DNA from: Acidimicrobiaceae bacterium
GTDB lineage: Bacteria; Actinomycetota; Acidimicrobiia; Acidimicrobiales; Ilumatobacteraceae
NCBI GenBank assembly: GCA_947446815.1
Contig: CANFGT010000006.1
Location: 1-64,000, forward strand
Direction: 5' to 3'
Length of the DNA stretch: 64,000 nucleotides
The notes under the pieces are model-generated. The model was not told where the DNA came from. It made no database searches and saw only the letters and a list, made by a program, of their open reading frames with translations. Below, in pieces: positions 7,242-16,875 of this stretch; position 1 is the first letter of the stretch, and every line of letters begins with the position of its first letter. The translations under genes were made by a program, and so were the position numbers.

Positions 7242-8387
7242 CTACTTGGGGCCGATTGCCTCTGCAAGTTCAACGCCCAAAAGCGAAGATGCGGCGGCCA
7301 CATCGTGGCCTGCTGCGGCTGCTGCATCCATTGCAGCCACGGCTCCTGGTGTGTCGAGATCGTTATCCAGACAAGCACGGACCTGTTCCAAGACATCAGA
7401 GGCCGAACCTCCAACGGAGGCCTTCCAGGATTCAAGGCGCTTGTGATTGCGTGGCATGAGTTCGTCATCCCACTCCCACTCGTTGCGGTAACTGTGCTCA
7501 ATAACAGCCATCCGAATGGAGCGAGGGTCCCATTCAGTGCGCAACTTGTCAACAAAGACGAGGTTTCCCAGGCTCTTCGACATCTTCTCGCCATCTTTGA
7601 AGACCATCGCTACGTGCATCCAATGCTTGACGAAGGTCTCCCCCGTTGCAGCTTCTGATTGTGCGCGTTCACACTCGTGATGCGGAAAAATAAGATCGCT
7701 TCCACCACCATGAAGATCAATCGTGGTGCCTAATTCACGCAGTGCAAGTGCCGAGCATTCAATATGCCAACCGGGACGACCTGGCCCCCACGCTGTCTCC
7801 CATGCTGGTTCGTCTTCTGCTGATGGATGCCACAACACGAAGTCAAGAGGGTTGCGTTTGTGCGGGTCGTCGACATTGCCACCGCGCTGACGTGCGAATT
7901 CAATCATCTGCTCGTGCGAATAGTGAGACACTTCCCCAAACGATGGGAATTTGGTGACATCGAAATAGACCGAGCCGCCAGCTGCATAAGCAAAACCACG
8001 ATCAAGGACTTCACCGATGAACTTACGAATATCGGTGATAGCCGATGATGCGCGCGGAGTGCTGAAGACCGGCAACGCATTAAGAGCCACCATGTCGCGA
8101 TTGAATCGTGCTTCTTCACCTGCCGCAAGATCTAAATAATGAACTCCGAGTTCACGAGCTTTTGCAAACAAAGGGTCATCAACATCTGTGACGTTGCGGA
8201 CGCACTTGACCGTGTGTCCGAGGTCGATGAGTCGACGTTGCAAAATGTCATACACCAAAAATGTGGATGCATGACCAAGGTGAGTTGCGTCATACGGCGT
8301 GATGCCGCATGTATACATGAGGACAGTTTCGCCAGGAGTGAACGGAACGACTTCGCGTCGCGCGGTGTCGTACAGCCTCATAGACAT
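7242..8387 (-). CDS. mshC: Mycothiol ligase: Cys:GlcN-inositol ligase
   Basis: This 381-residue paralogue of cysteinyl-tRNA synthetase shows the MshC version of the first signature, TCGITPYDATHLGHA, in place of the CysRS form, and keeps KMSKSLGN. A zinc site is formed by Cys27, Cys of HIECSAL and HHE of FPHHECERAQSEA. It lacks a tRNA-anticodon domain, ending soon after a short helical region. MshC couples cysteine to GlcN-inositol in mycothiol synthesis, so the organism should use mycothiol. It follows the F420:NADP reductase gene with a 5-nt gap. Two in-frame ATGs (8387, 8381) could serve as start. Confidence 0.88.
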   Translation of the reverse strand: MSMRLYDTARREVVPFTPGETVLMYTCGITPYDATHLGHASTFLVYDILQRRLIDLGHTVKCVRNVTDVDDPLFAKARELGVHYLDLAAGEEARFNRDMVALNALPVFSTPRASSAITDIRKFIGEVLDRGFAYAAGGSVYFDVTKFPSFGEVSHYSHEQMIEFARQRGGNVDDPHKRNPLDFVLWHPSAEDEPAWETAWGPGRPGWHIECSALALRELGTTIDLHGGGSDLIFPHHECERAQSEAATGETFVKHWMHVAMVFKDGEKMSKSLGNLVFVDKLRTEWDPRSIRMAVIEHSYRNEWEWDDELMPRNHKRLESWKASVGGSASDVLEQVRACLDNDLDTPGAVAAMDAAAAAGHDVAAASSLLGVELAEAIGPK

Positions 8388-8392
8388 TGCGA

Positions 8393-9067
8393 TCAGGCTC
8401 CTGCTCGAGGATCTTTCTTAATGCCGGTCAACTTCGGAGCAACTCGCGTCTTGTAACGAACGTTGAGCTGAAGAAGAACAGCAGTAAAAGCCTCAATTGC
8501 AGTTGCGTTAGAGAGTTCACCTGCATCGAGAGGACGACATCCAGGAATGTGCGCAGTGATGTCCATCGTGATTTTCTTCGCGTCGTCATCATCAGAACAA
8601 ATCAACACATCGGAATCGATGGGGTCACCAAGATGACCAAGTTCAGTTGCAGGAAGATGATGGAATGCAGCAACGACACGGCACTGCGGCACTGCGGCTT
8701 GCACGTGTGCAGCAACGCTTCCGCGTGGCGGCATGAGCGGCTGGAATTCATGACCAACTCGAACAAGTGCGTTTGCCATGCTGATAACAACTTTGCCAGC
8801 TAGCAGGCCGATGTGCTCTTGAGCCGTCGTCGCAGCGCCTTCCCATGGAGTTGCAAGAACAACCACGTCGCACGAAGACGCGGCTTCGTTGTCCCCCGCT
8901 TCGATGGGGAGATTGAGGTCAGGCCACTTGGCCCTCAAGCTGTCAACGGCCTCAAGGGCGCGGTACTTTGATCGTGAGCCGATAACGACGTCATAGCCAA
9001 CGGACGCCAAACGGGCGCCGAGAGCACTACCGGCAGGACCGGTGCCTCCGAGGATTCCAATACGCAT
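8393..9067 (-). CDS. npdG: F420-dependent NADP reductase (NADPH:F420 oxidoreductase)
   Basis: This single-domain Rossmann protein of 224 residues has the NADP-binding start MRIGILGGTGPAGSALG, the 2'-phosphate-binding SRSKYRA, and the family segments LATPWEGA and AFHHLPA. These are typical of F420H2:NADP reductases such as Npd/Fno. It transfers hydride between NADPH and the deazaflavin F420. It is first in an operon with mshC, so two redox cofactor systems (F420 and mycothiol) are co-transcribed. TAAGG lies about 9 nt before the ATG. It diverges from fabI. Confidence 0.88.
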   Translation of the reverse strand: MRIGILGGTGPAGSALGARLASVGYDVVIGSRSKYRALEAVDSLRAKWPDLNLPIEAGDNEAASSCDVVVLATPWEGAATTAQEHIGLLAGKVVISMANALVRVGHEFQPLMPPRGSVAAHVQAAVPQCRVVAAFHHLPATELGHLGDPIDSDVLICSDDDDAKKITMDITAHIPGCRPLDAGELSNATAIEAFTAVLLQLNVRYKTRVAPKLTGIKKDPRAGA

Positions 9068-9078
9068 TTGATAGAGCC

Positions 9079-9107
9079 TTACACATAGACCCCTGCCGAA
9101 CTACGGT
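9079..9107 (+). promoter_or_regulatory. fabI promoter, leaderless type
   Basis: TTACAC (9079-9084) and TACGGT (9102-9107) are 17 bp apart. The fabI ATG begins 7 nt after the -10, where transcription would start, and there is no ribosome binding site. Confidence 0.55.
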
Positions 9108-9114
9108 CATATGC

Positions 9115-9882
9115 ATGGGACTTCTTGACGGTAAGAAAATTGTGGTCACTGGCGTGCTGACTGATGCATCGCTCGCCTTTCGTGTGGCTCAACTGGCGCA
9201 ACGTGAAGGAGCCGAAATCGTGCTGACAGGCGCTGGTCGTGCGCTTTCGCTAACACAACGCACCGCACGAAAACTTGACACTCCTGTTGAGGTATTTGAA
9301 TTTGACGTCACCAATGCCGACCACGTTGCATCTGTTCGTGAACAAGTGCGTGGCGCTCTCGGACGAGTTGACGGAGTACTCCACGCCATCGGCTTTGCCC
9401 CCGAGGTCTGTTTAGGTGATGACTTCCTTGCAGCCCAGTGGAGCGATGTCGCTGTCGCGATGGAAATCTCCGCCTATTCATTAAAGACAATGGCCGATGC
9501 ATTCCTTCCTTTGATGCAACCAGGATCCACCATCGTCGGGCTTGATTTCGACAACACCGTTGCCTGGCCCGCATACAACTGGATGGGCGTTGCAAAAGCT
9601 GCGTTTGAAGCCACCAATCGTTATTTGGCCAAAGATCTCGGCCCACGCGGTATCCGTTGCAACCTTGTTGCCGCCGGTCCCATTAAAACGATGGCAGCAA
9701 AATCTATTCCAGGGTTCAAAAAGTTTGAAGACATTTGGGATGACCGCGCACCACTTGGCTGGGACGTGACGGACTCCACCCCTGTTGCTAAAACAGTTCT
9801 CGCTCTCATGTCGGACTGGTTCCCATCAACAACAGGTGAGGTCATCCATGTTGACGGCGGCTATCACGCGATGGGCGCATAA
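9115..9882 (+). CDS. fabI: Enoyl-[acyl-carrier-protein] reductase (NADH), FabI/InhA type
   Basis: This 255-residue short-chain dehydrogenase-like protein starts MGLLDGKKIVVTGVLTDASL, the NADH-binding loop typical of InhA/FabI. The catalytic Tyr/Lys pair is in YNWMGVAKAAFE, and the segments GPIKTMAAKSIPG (substrate loop) and GEVIHVDGGYHAMG (C-terminus) fit InhA. It does the last reduction of each fatty-acid elongation cycle. The InhA-like YNWMxVAK motif is typical of actinobacteria. It is the only visible fatty-acid elongation gene here. The divergent partner is npdG. Confidence 0.93.
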   Translation: MGLLDGKKIVVTGVLTDASLAFRVAQLAQREGAEIVLTGAGRALSLTQRTARKLDTPVEVFEFDVTNADHVASVREQVRGALGRVDGVLHAIGFAPEVCLGDDFLAAQWSDVAVAMEISAYSLKTMADAFLPLMQPGSTIVGLDFDNTVAWPAYNWMGVAKAAFEATNRYLAKDLGPRGIRCNLVAAGPIKTMAAKSIPGFKKFEDIWDDRAPLGWDVTDSTPVAKTVLALMSDWFPSTTGEVIHVDGGYHAMGA

Positions 9883-9887
9883 CTTCA

Positions 9888-11885
9888 GTGACAAATCGTC
9901 TTGTTGACGCAACGTCACCGTACTTACGCCAACACCGAGATAATCCTGTCCATTGGTACCAGTGGGGCGATGAAGCTTTCGCGGAATCTCAACGCACGGG
10001 TAAACCCATTTTGCTATCCGTGGGCTATTCGGCGTGCCATTGGTGCCATGTCATGGCTCATGAAAGTTTTGAAGACAAGAACACCGCTGCCGTCATGAAT
10101 TCGCTCTTCGTCAACATCAAAGTGGACCGTGAAGAACGTCCCGATGTTGATGCGGTGTATATGGATGCCGTGCAAGCTCTCACTGGACGTGGCGGATGGC
10201 CAATGACCGTCTTTCTCACCCCGACAGGAGAGCCGTTTTACGGTGGCACTTACTATCCGCGGGAAACGTTCGTGAAACTCATGGAGGCAGTAGACGATGC
10301 GTGGCGAAATCGTCGAGATGAATTACAACAAAACGTTGATGCACTCGTAGAGACAATTGGCCGCACCGCAACAATCACTCCTGCCGACGACATTGATATT
10401 CCACAACTTTTAGCCAACACGGTTGACACCTTGCGCAAAAATTTCGATGCCACATGGGGTGGCTTTGGCGGCGCACCAAAGTTTCCATCAACCTTCGCAC
10501 TCGATTTATTGCTTCGTGTTTTCTCAGAAAATGGTGACGCCGAGCTGTTGCCAATGGTGCGCACGTCACTTGATGCAATGGCCGCCGGCGGAATGTACGA
10601 CCACCTTGGCGGCGGCTTTTCTCGCTACAGCGTGGACAATCAGTGGCTGGTTCCCCACTTCGAAAAGATGCTCTACGACCAAGCATTGCTATTACGTCCA
10701 TACCTGCACAAATGGCAACTCAGTCGAACCCCGCGAGACGAACAAGTTGTACGAGAGATTGTTGCGTATATCGCTCGTGACCTGACTCACCCATTGGGTG
10801 GTTTCTATAGCGCTGAGGATGCCGACTCGCTGGACGAGCACGGGCATTCAGAAGAAGGCGCTTTCTACACATGGACACCTGACGAGGTTCGCGCCATCAT
10901 CTCGGACAATGTTGATGATGTCCTTACATATTGGGACATCACAGTTGATGGAAATTTTGAGGGGCGTTCCATTCCGAATCGCATCCGTCAACGTGGCGAT
11001 CTCATTCGGCCAACAAATCTCATCATCGCGCAAGAAAAACTTCGTAAGCAGAGGAACACGCGGCACCGACCCGGCCTCGATAACAAAGTGCTCACTGAGT
11101 GGAATGCCATGGCTCTTGCATCTCTCTGCGAAGTTGCAGCCGCATTCAATGATGAGGAATACATCTCACTTGCTACGCGTAATGCGCGATTCCTTGTCGA
11201 CCATCTGCGAATGCCCGATGGCACGTGGCGACGAAGTTGGCAAGCCGACGCCACACCATCGGCACGTCACAATGCCTTGGCACAGGACCTCGCGCATGTC
11301 GTTGATGCAATGACGCGCATGTATGAATTGACATCGACGCATGAGTGGCTTGAAGTTGCAATCGATGCCGCACAACAGTTACTCGAGAATTATTGGGATG
11401 CAGACAATGGCGGACTCTTTACTGTTGCCGCCGATGCAGAACAGCTCGTTGTCCGTCAAAAAGACCTCATGGACAATGCCACTCCCTCTGCAAACTCTGT
11501 TGCCGCCATGGCTTTCATTCGACTCTCAGCCCTTACTGGCAACGAGACATTGCGAGAAAGAGCACTGGATATTTTGCATCTACTCGCTCGTATCGCTCCC
11601 AATGCCCCATCGGCATTTTGCAATGCGTTATCTGCGGCTCTTCTTCTGCACATCGGAACCACAGAAGTTGTTATTCCAGGCGTATCGCAGGATCTTTTGT
11701 CCGTGTACCGCGAGCAATGGCGTCCACACGGCGTTGTTGCATGGGGAGACAAAACGGAATCTCCGCTATGGACGGGTCGCACCGCGGGTGCAGCCTATGT
11801 GTGCCGAGATTATGTCTGCTTACTGCCGGCGCAGAATCCGACAGAGATGCGTCAGCGATTTCTTACCAACGAAAACGGTGAATGA
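9888..11885 (+). CDS. Thioredoxin-fold/six-hairpin glycosidase-like protein, YyaL/DUF255 family
   Basis: This 665-residue protein has an N-terminal thioredoxin-like DUF255 domain (residues 1-170) with a CHWCHVM redox motif after the conserved LRQHRDNPVHWYQW. A long alpha-helical region resembling a six-hairpin glycosidase (about 200-620) follows, with GMYDHLGGGFSRYSVD and DADSLDEHG. The family runs from bacteria to the animal protein SPATA20; its biochemical role is not settled. It starts at GTG, 5 nt after the fabI stop, so it is likely co-transcribed with fabI. Its last 23 nt overlap the convergent nitroreductase gene. Confidence 0.85.
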   Translation: MTNRLVDATSPYLRQHRDNPVHWYQWGDEAFAESQRTGKPILLSVGYSACHWCHVMAHESFEDKNTAAVMNSLFVNIKVDREERPDVDAVYMDAVQALTGRGGWPMTVFLTPTGEPFYGGTYYPRETFVKLMEAVDDAWRNRRDELQQNVDALVETIGRTATITPADDIDIPQLLANTVDTLRKNFDATWGGFGGAPKFPSTFALDLLLRVFSENGDAELLPMVRTSLDAMAAGGMYDHLGGGFSRYSVDNQWLVPHFEKMLYDQALLLRPYLHKWQLSRTPRDEQVVREIVAYIARDLTHPLGGFYSAEDADSLDEHGHSEEGAFYTWTPDEVRAIISDNVDDVLTYWDITVDGNFEGRSIPNRIRQRGDLIRPTNLIIAQEKLRKQRNTRHRPGLDNKVLTEWNAMALASLCEVAAAFNDEEYISLATRNARFLVDHLRMPDGTWRRSWQADATPSARHNALAQDLAHVVDAMTRMYELTSTHEWLEVAIDAAQQLLENYWDADNGGLFTVAADAEQLVVRQKDLMDNATPSANSVAAMAFIRLSALTGNETLRERALDILHLLARIAPNAPSAFCNALSAALLLHIGTTEVVIPGVSQDLLSVYREQWRPHGVVAWGDKTESPLWTGRTAGAAYVCRDYVCLLPAQNPTEMRQRFLTNENGE

Positions 11886-12462
11886 CCTGTTGCACTGTTT
11901 TTCGCGTGCGTGATGCACTGCGGCCAACTGATGCATTTTTTTCGTCACGATGACCCATTGCAACGGTGCCAAGAATTTGCACCTCGTCAGGAATAGCGAA
12001 CTCTTTTCGCAAACCGGCTTCATTTGCATGGGCAAAAAACAGTGCCCCTAATCCGTTGTCTTCTAACGCCAAGAGAAACGTCATCGTGGAAAACGATGCA
12101 TCAATTGTCCAATACGGAGCAGGCCAGGCATCAAGAGATTCCCCAAGACCTGTTCTTTCCTTGTCTGACTCTGAATAACGGTCCAGGTATGCAGATGAAT
12201 CTGCCAGCATCAACGCAATGACAGGTGCTTGCAGAAGTCCGGGAAATGAAAAAGAAGATCGTTTCTCTTCGGGCAATGCCGTTTTCCAGTAGCGCTGTGT
12301 TTCTTCGGCTTCGAGCAACAACACATGCCAACCCTGAGATTTACCCGCACTAGGAGCACGAAGACCTAACTCGATACATGCATCAAGAACTGTGCGATCA
12401 ACGGGAGTAGAAAGAAATGAACGGGTCATCCGACGCGAACGAACGACGTCGGAGAATTGCAC
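11863..12462 (-). CDS. Nitroreductase-family FMN oxidoreductase
   Basis: This 199-residue protein has the nitroreductase N-terminal block (VVRSRRMTRSFLSTPVD, FMN-phosphate binding), LRAPSAGKSQGWH and the C-terminal LGTVAMGHRDEKN. Family members use FMN and NAD(P)H to reduce nitro, quinone or flavin substrates; the substrate here cannot be told. It is translated from GTG, 4 nt after the stop of the 12467-13126 gene, so the two form an operon. Its 3' end runs 23 nt into the convergent YyaL-type gene, so transcription of the two may interfere. Confidence 0.82.
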   Translation of the reverse strand: MQFSDVVRSRRMTRSFLSTPVDRTVLDACIELGLRAPSAGKSQGWHVLLLEAEETQRYWKTALPEEKRSSFSFPGLLQAPVIALMLADSSAYLDRYSESDKERTGLGESLDAWPAPYWTIDASFSTMTFLLALEDNGLGALFFAHANEAGLRKEFAIPDEVQILGTVAMGHRDEKNASVGRSASRTRKTVQQVIHRFRW

Positions 12463-12466
12463 AGCG

Positions 12467-13126
12467 TTACGAACGTGCGCCGAGCTTGACGAGGCTTTCG
12501 GTCATGGTCCAACCATGAACGATGAGCACGCCGCCCTTCTTTGCATTCACAGCCGCGAACAAAGAAGTGACTTCCTCGGAAATCTTCTCTGGCTTCAGTG
12601 ACTCATGATCAAGGAAACCGCTTTGGCCACCCGATGCAACGGTGAATGTCTTTTCGTCATAGGTGGAATCCACCTTGAAGCGACGAGCGAGACGCTTGCC
12701 CCATGCACGCTCTTCACCGACCGCGCGATGATCAAAACGAGGAATCATCTCCGTGAGCGACTTAAAGGCTTCGAGGCCATCAGCTGAAGCAAAACGACTG
12801 CCGACTACAACATCTTCATCCGGGAATGCCATCAGGGCGCGATGATACGCCTCTCCCATGAGGCCTTTCAGAATGGAATCACGCTTTGCAGTGCGCTTGA
12901 TCGTCATCAGTCCAAGAAGAACACAAGGTGTTCCACCAATGCGCTCCAATGTGGAAAAAGTGACGCCATGCAATTTGCCATCAAGACGAGCCAACGTGCA
13001 GAGCACCCAATCTTGTTGCGCCTGCTGGAATTGAGCGAGACCAAAAGATCCCTCGATGGTCAGCATCTCTTCGAGCTGGGCCTCAGTGAGGGCACTGCAG
13101 TCCTGTGTGGTGACTTCCAACGACAT
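12467..13126 (-). CDS. Conserved protein of unknown function
   Basis: I do not recognise a named family. The 219 residues have no signal peptide or membrane helix. The central part (LCTLARLDGKLHGVTFSTLERIGG..., then a basic segment before a long helix) has the strand-strand-basic-loop-helix order of GNAT acetyltransferases, which is only a pattern-level hint. The C-terminal end (KKGGVLIVHGWTMTESLVKLG) is another strand-helix unit. GGGAG lies upstream of the ATG. It lies between dnaE and the nitroreductase gene, with which it is probably co-translated. Confidence 0.65.
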   Translation of the reverse strand: MSLEVTTQDCSALTEAQLEEMLTIEGSFGLAQFQQAQQDWVLCTLARLDGKLHGVTFSTLERIGGTPCVLLGLMTIKRTAKRDSILKGLMGEAYHRALMAFPDEDVVVGSRFASADGLEAFKSLTEMIPRFDHRAVGEERAWGKRLARRFKVDSTYDEKTFTVASGGQSGFLDHESLKPEKISEEVTSLFAAVNAKKGGVLIVHGWTMTESLVKLGARS

Positions 13127-13228
13127 AGAACCGAGTGACTCCCTAGAGATTCATGCGGCGCATTCGCCGACAACAACCCTTCTATTCTGCCATTTCAAAG
13201 GACGGAACCCTGAAACGGAGACGAAGAA

Positions 13229-16200
13229 TCAGATGATTTTCACGGCATTTGAACCAAAAGTGAGCCGAAGCGGGGCCACAGCCTTCTCGAAATCCACTAA
13301 ATGGCCAGGCCCGAGGTCAAAAACCTTCCCACCTGCAAGCTGCAAACGCACGGGAGACACGCCGGGGAACTCAGCGATAATCGCCTTCAGTGCATCTAAT
13401 TTTGTGGCGTTGAAACCGGTGGGCAACGTGATGAGCACTTCTGCGATTCGAGTGTGCAGATTTTCAGGCACGACGATTCGCTGAGCCGAGAAACTGGCAG
13501 GTGCATCATCTCGCTGGTTGAGGCGACCTGTGACAGTGACAACTTGATCATCGGCCAGAAGATGCCCGAACTCGCCAAGCACCTTAGAAAAGACAGTGAC
13601 TTCGATTGTGGCGTCAAAGTCTTCCAGTACAAATGTCGCCATCTGATCGCCGCGCTTTGTGAAACGACGATTGAGAGACGTCATCACGCCGCCAATGGTG
13701 ACATTGCCTGATTCGCGAGTCTCAAGATCACGGATACTGCTCGTGGTGAGACGGCGCAAAGAATTTTCTACTCCGCGCAACGGATGATCAGAGATATAGA
13801 GACCCAACATGTCTTTTTCATGTCGCAATTGATCTGGCTTAGCGAATTGCAATTCGGGGATTGCGATCTCAGACGACCAACCGCTGTCGCTCGATTCTTC
13901 CAACTCGCCAAAGAGCGACATCACGCCCTTTTCTTCTTCACGACGTTTTGATACTGCGTTGTCAATGATGGACTCAAAGACCATCAATAAACCGCGTCGC
14001 GGATGACCAAGAGAATCGAAACCGCCAGCCTTAATGAGAGATTCAACAGCGCGCTTATTGAGTGCTTGTTCGGGCGCACGCTTCGCAAAATCATGGAACG
14101 ACTCATACGGTCCGTTCGCATCGCGCTCTTCAAGAATGTGTGCGACTAAGCCTTCGCCAACGTTGCGTACGGCTGACAATGCAAAAATGATTCGCTTCTC
14201 ATCATCAGTACAAATTGCTTCAAAATCGGAACGACCCGCATTGATATCGGGATTCGACACTGTAATCCCCATTGAACGACAGTCCGCAAGATGCACTGCA
14301 GCCTTCTCATAGTTGCCTTTCACTGATGACAACAGTGATGCTGAATATTCCACGGGGAAGTGAGCCTTGAGATAGGCCGTTTGATAGGAGATGAGTCCGT
14401 ATCCGAAAGTGTGGCTCTTGTTGAAGGCATAGTCGGCGAACTTACGAATCACTCCGAACAAAGTTTCGCCAAGTTCACGTCCGTAGCCGGTCTTCTCGCA
14501 ACCTTCGACGAAGGCGCCTTCTTCTTTGGCCATTGCTACGTGATCTTTTTTGCCACATGCTTTTCGCAAGTTATCCGCTTGAGCTAAGTCGTAGCCGGCG
14601 AACTTTTGCGCAACACGCATCATGCTCTCTTGGTACACCATGAGCCCATATGTGTCATGCAGAAGTTCTTTTGCTTCGGGGTGGAAGTACTCCGGCTCTT
14701 TACGGTGGTTCTTGTAATCCGCATAGTCGTAGTGCATGTTCACACTCATCGGACCAGGGCGATACAACGCAAGCACGGCGCTCACATCTTCAAAAGACGT
14801 GGGTTTCATGGACTTCAAGAGCGAACGCATCGGTGGTGATTCCAACTGGAACACACCGATGGTGTCTCCTCGGCCCAACAACTCGAAGGTCAGTTTGTCG
14901 TCGAGCGCAACCGTGTCGATATCGAAATCAGGATCTCGTTGCCGGCGAATCATCTCCACCGCATCGGTGATGACGTCGAGGTTACGAAGACCCAAGAAGT
15001 CCATCTTGAGAAGACCGAGTTCTTCAACACCGTGCATTTCATATTGCGTCACGATGGGAGCATCGTCAGCCTTGAGGTCGCCCGTGGGCTTGCGCTGAAT
15101 AGGCAAGTATTCCGTGAGTTCTTTCGGCGTGATCACCACAGCGGCAGCATGAATGCCATCGGAACGCTTGAGTCCTTCAAGTCCTCGCGCAACCTCAACA
15201 ACTTTCGCAGCTACCTCGTCGATGGCGATTAAGTCGCGCAAGCCCTGTGCATCGCGATATCCATCTGCGAATTTCTCGTTCAACTCCAAACATGCCGCCA
15301 AAGGTGTATCGCGGCCCTGGTTAAGAGGTGGCATGAGTTTTGCGATGCGGTCACCCACTGCGTATTCATGACCCAACACGCGCGCTGCGTCGCGCACTGC
15401 GTTTCGAGATTTGATGGTGGCAAAGGTGATGATTTGAGCCACGTGGTCGCGGCCATATTTCTCTGCCGCATAACGAATCATGTGGTCGCGATATCGCGAG
15501 TCGAAGTCCATGTCGATGTCGGGCATGCTGACACGCGATGGATTAAGGAAACGTTCAAACAGAAGGTCGTACTTCAGCGGATCTAGCTCTGTAATGCGCA
15601 AGCAGTACGCCACCGCACAACCCGCTGCAGAACCACGACCAGGTCCGACACGAATACCTTCATCTTTTGCATGCTTGATGAGGTCCCAGACAATAAGGAA
15701 ATAGGAACTAAAGCCCATTTGGTTGATGACACCGAGCTCATAAGACACACGTTCCACTACGTCGGGGGGCAAGTCTTGACCCCAGCGCATTTTTGCGCCT
15801 TCCCACGTGAGGTACTCGAGATACTTCTCGTCTGAAGTGAACTCTTGTGGAATCGGGAAGATTGGCAAGTGATACGTGCCTAATTCAATTTCGACATTGG
15901 AGCGCTCGGCAATCCACAGAGAGTTGTCGCATGCTGTGGGTTGCTCACGCCACAAGTACCGCATCTCTTCCGATGACTTGAGATAGTGCTCGTTCCCTTC
16001 GAAGCGGAAACGATCCTGGTCACGCATCAGCGCACCGGTTTGAACGCAGAGCAAAGCGTCGTGTGCTTCGTGATCTGCCTGATTCACATAGTGCGAATCG
16101 TTAGTCGCAAGAAGTGGTGCACCAATCTTGTTCGCAATCTCAATCAATTTCGGATTGGTACGCAACTGGTCTGCAATGCCGTGATCTTGAATTTCAACGA

Positions 16201-16756
16201 ACAGGTTGTCCTTGCCGAAAATGTCTTGCAGGCGTCCCGCCTTAGCGATGGCACCTTTCTCGTCGCCGTTCAGGAGCGACTGCAGAACGTGCCCACCCAA
16301 GCAGCCAGTTGTTGCAATCAAGCCTTTGGAGTGGCGCTCAAGAAGTTCCCAGTCGATACGAGGCTTGTAGTGATAGCCCTCGAGGAAGGCAAGGCTGGAA
16401 AGCTTGATCAGATTGCGGTAGCCCTGATTGGTTTCTGCCAGCAAGGTGAGGTGGTAGTACTGCTTTTGCCCACGCTCGTCTGCTCCGCCGTTGTCATCCA
16501 TCTTGCCGCGACGTGCAATGCGCTCGGTGCGGTGGTCGAACGCCATATAAGCCTCGGTACCGATGATGGGCTTGATGCCTTGCTTCTTACATTCCTTGTA
16601 GAAGTCGATAACGCCGTACATGTTGCCATGGTCGGTAATGCCCAGTGCTGGCTGACCGTCTTGAACTGCCTTTGAGACCAACTCGTCGAGTCGAGCAGCT
16701 CCGTCGAGCATGGAAAATTCGGTGTGGACATGGAGGTGTGTAAACGATGACGACAC
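13229..16756 (-). CDS. dnaE: DNA polymerase III subunit alpha
   Basis: This is a 1175-residue replicative polymerase of the DnaE1 type. The N-terminal PHP domain keeps its metal-site motifs (HLHVHTEFS, ITDHGNMYG, NDSHYVNQADHEAHDALL), so it may retain 3'-5' proofreading as in mycobacterial DnaE1 (inference). The catalytic aspartates are in MPDIDMDFDSRYRD, followed by GRGSAAGCAVAYCL-type palm elements, the helix-hairpin-helix region and a C-terminal OB fold (VTVTGRLNQRDD). The GTG start at 16756 has AAGGAG 8 nt upstream and gives the usual MSSSFTHLHVHTEFS beginning. The next gene downstream (12467-13126) follows after 102 nt. Confidence 0.96.
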   Translation of the reverse strand: MSSSFTHLHVHTEFSMLDGAARLDELVSKAVQDGQPALGITDHGNMYGVIDFYKECKKQGIKPIIGTEAYMAFDHRTERIARRGKMDDNGGADERGQKQYYHLTLLAETNQGYRNLIKLSSLAFLEGYHYKPRIDWELLERHSKGLIATTGCLGGHVLQSLLNGDEKGAIAKAGRLQDIFGKDNLFVEIQDHGIADQLRTNPKLIEIANKIGAPLLATNDSHYVNQADHEAHDALLCVQTGALMRDQDRFRFEGNEHYLKSSEEMRYLWREQPTACDNSLWIAERSNVEIELGTYHLPIFPIPQEFTSDEKYLEYLTWEGAKMRWGQDLPPDVVERVSYELGVINQMGFSSYFLIVWDLIKHAKDEGIRVGPGRGSAAGCAVAYCLRITELDPLKYDLLFERFLNPSRVSMPDIDMDFDSRYRDHMIRYAAEKYGRDHVAQIITFATIKSRNAVRDAARVLGHEYAVGDRIAKLMPPLNQGRDTPLAACLELNEKFADGYRDAQGLRDLIAIDEVAAKVVEVARGLEGLKRSDGIHAAAVVITPKELTEYLPIQRKPTGDLKADDAPIVTQYEMHGVEELGLLKMDFLGLRNLDVITDAVEMIRRQRDPDFDIDTVALDDKLTFELLGRGDTIGVFQLESPPMRSLLKSMKPTSFEDVSAVLALYRPGPMSVNMHYDYADYKNHRKEPEYFHPEAKELLHDTYGLMVYQESMMRVAQKFAGYDLAQADNLRKACGKKDHVAMAKEEGAFVEGCEKTGYGRELGETLFGVIRKFADYAFNKSHTFGYGLISYQTAYLKAHFPVEYSASLLSSVKGNYEKAAVHLADCRSMGITVSNPDINAGRSDFEAICTDDEKRIIFALSAVRNVGEGLVAHILEERDANGPYESFHDFAKRAPEQALNKRAVESLIKAGGFDSLGHPRRGLLMVFESIIDNAVSKRREEEKGVMSLFGELEESSDSGWSSEIAIPELQFAKPDQLRHEKDMLGLYISDHPLRGVENSLRRLTTSSIRDLETRESGNVTIGGVMTSLNRRFTKRGDQMATFVLEDFDATIEVTVFSKVLGEFGHLLADDQVVTVTGRLNQRDDAPASFSAQRIVVPENLHTRIAEVLITLPTGFNATKLDALKAIIAEFPGVSPVRLQLAGGKVFDLGPGHLVDFEKAVAPLRLTFGSNAVKII

Positions 16757-16875
16757 GCCCCACTCTCCTTCTTCTTACCGCGACTGAAAAATTGCCACTG
16801 GCGTCGAGGACTCAACGGCGGTGGAATTCACCAAGGTAGCAGTCGGGTGGGTCAGGCCTTCCGTCCGTTCCTGGG

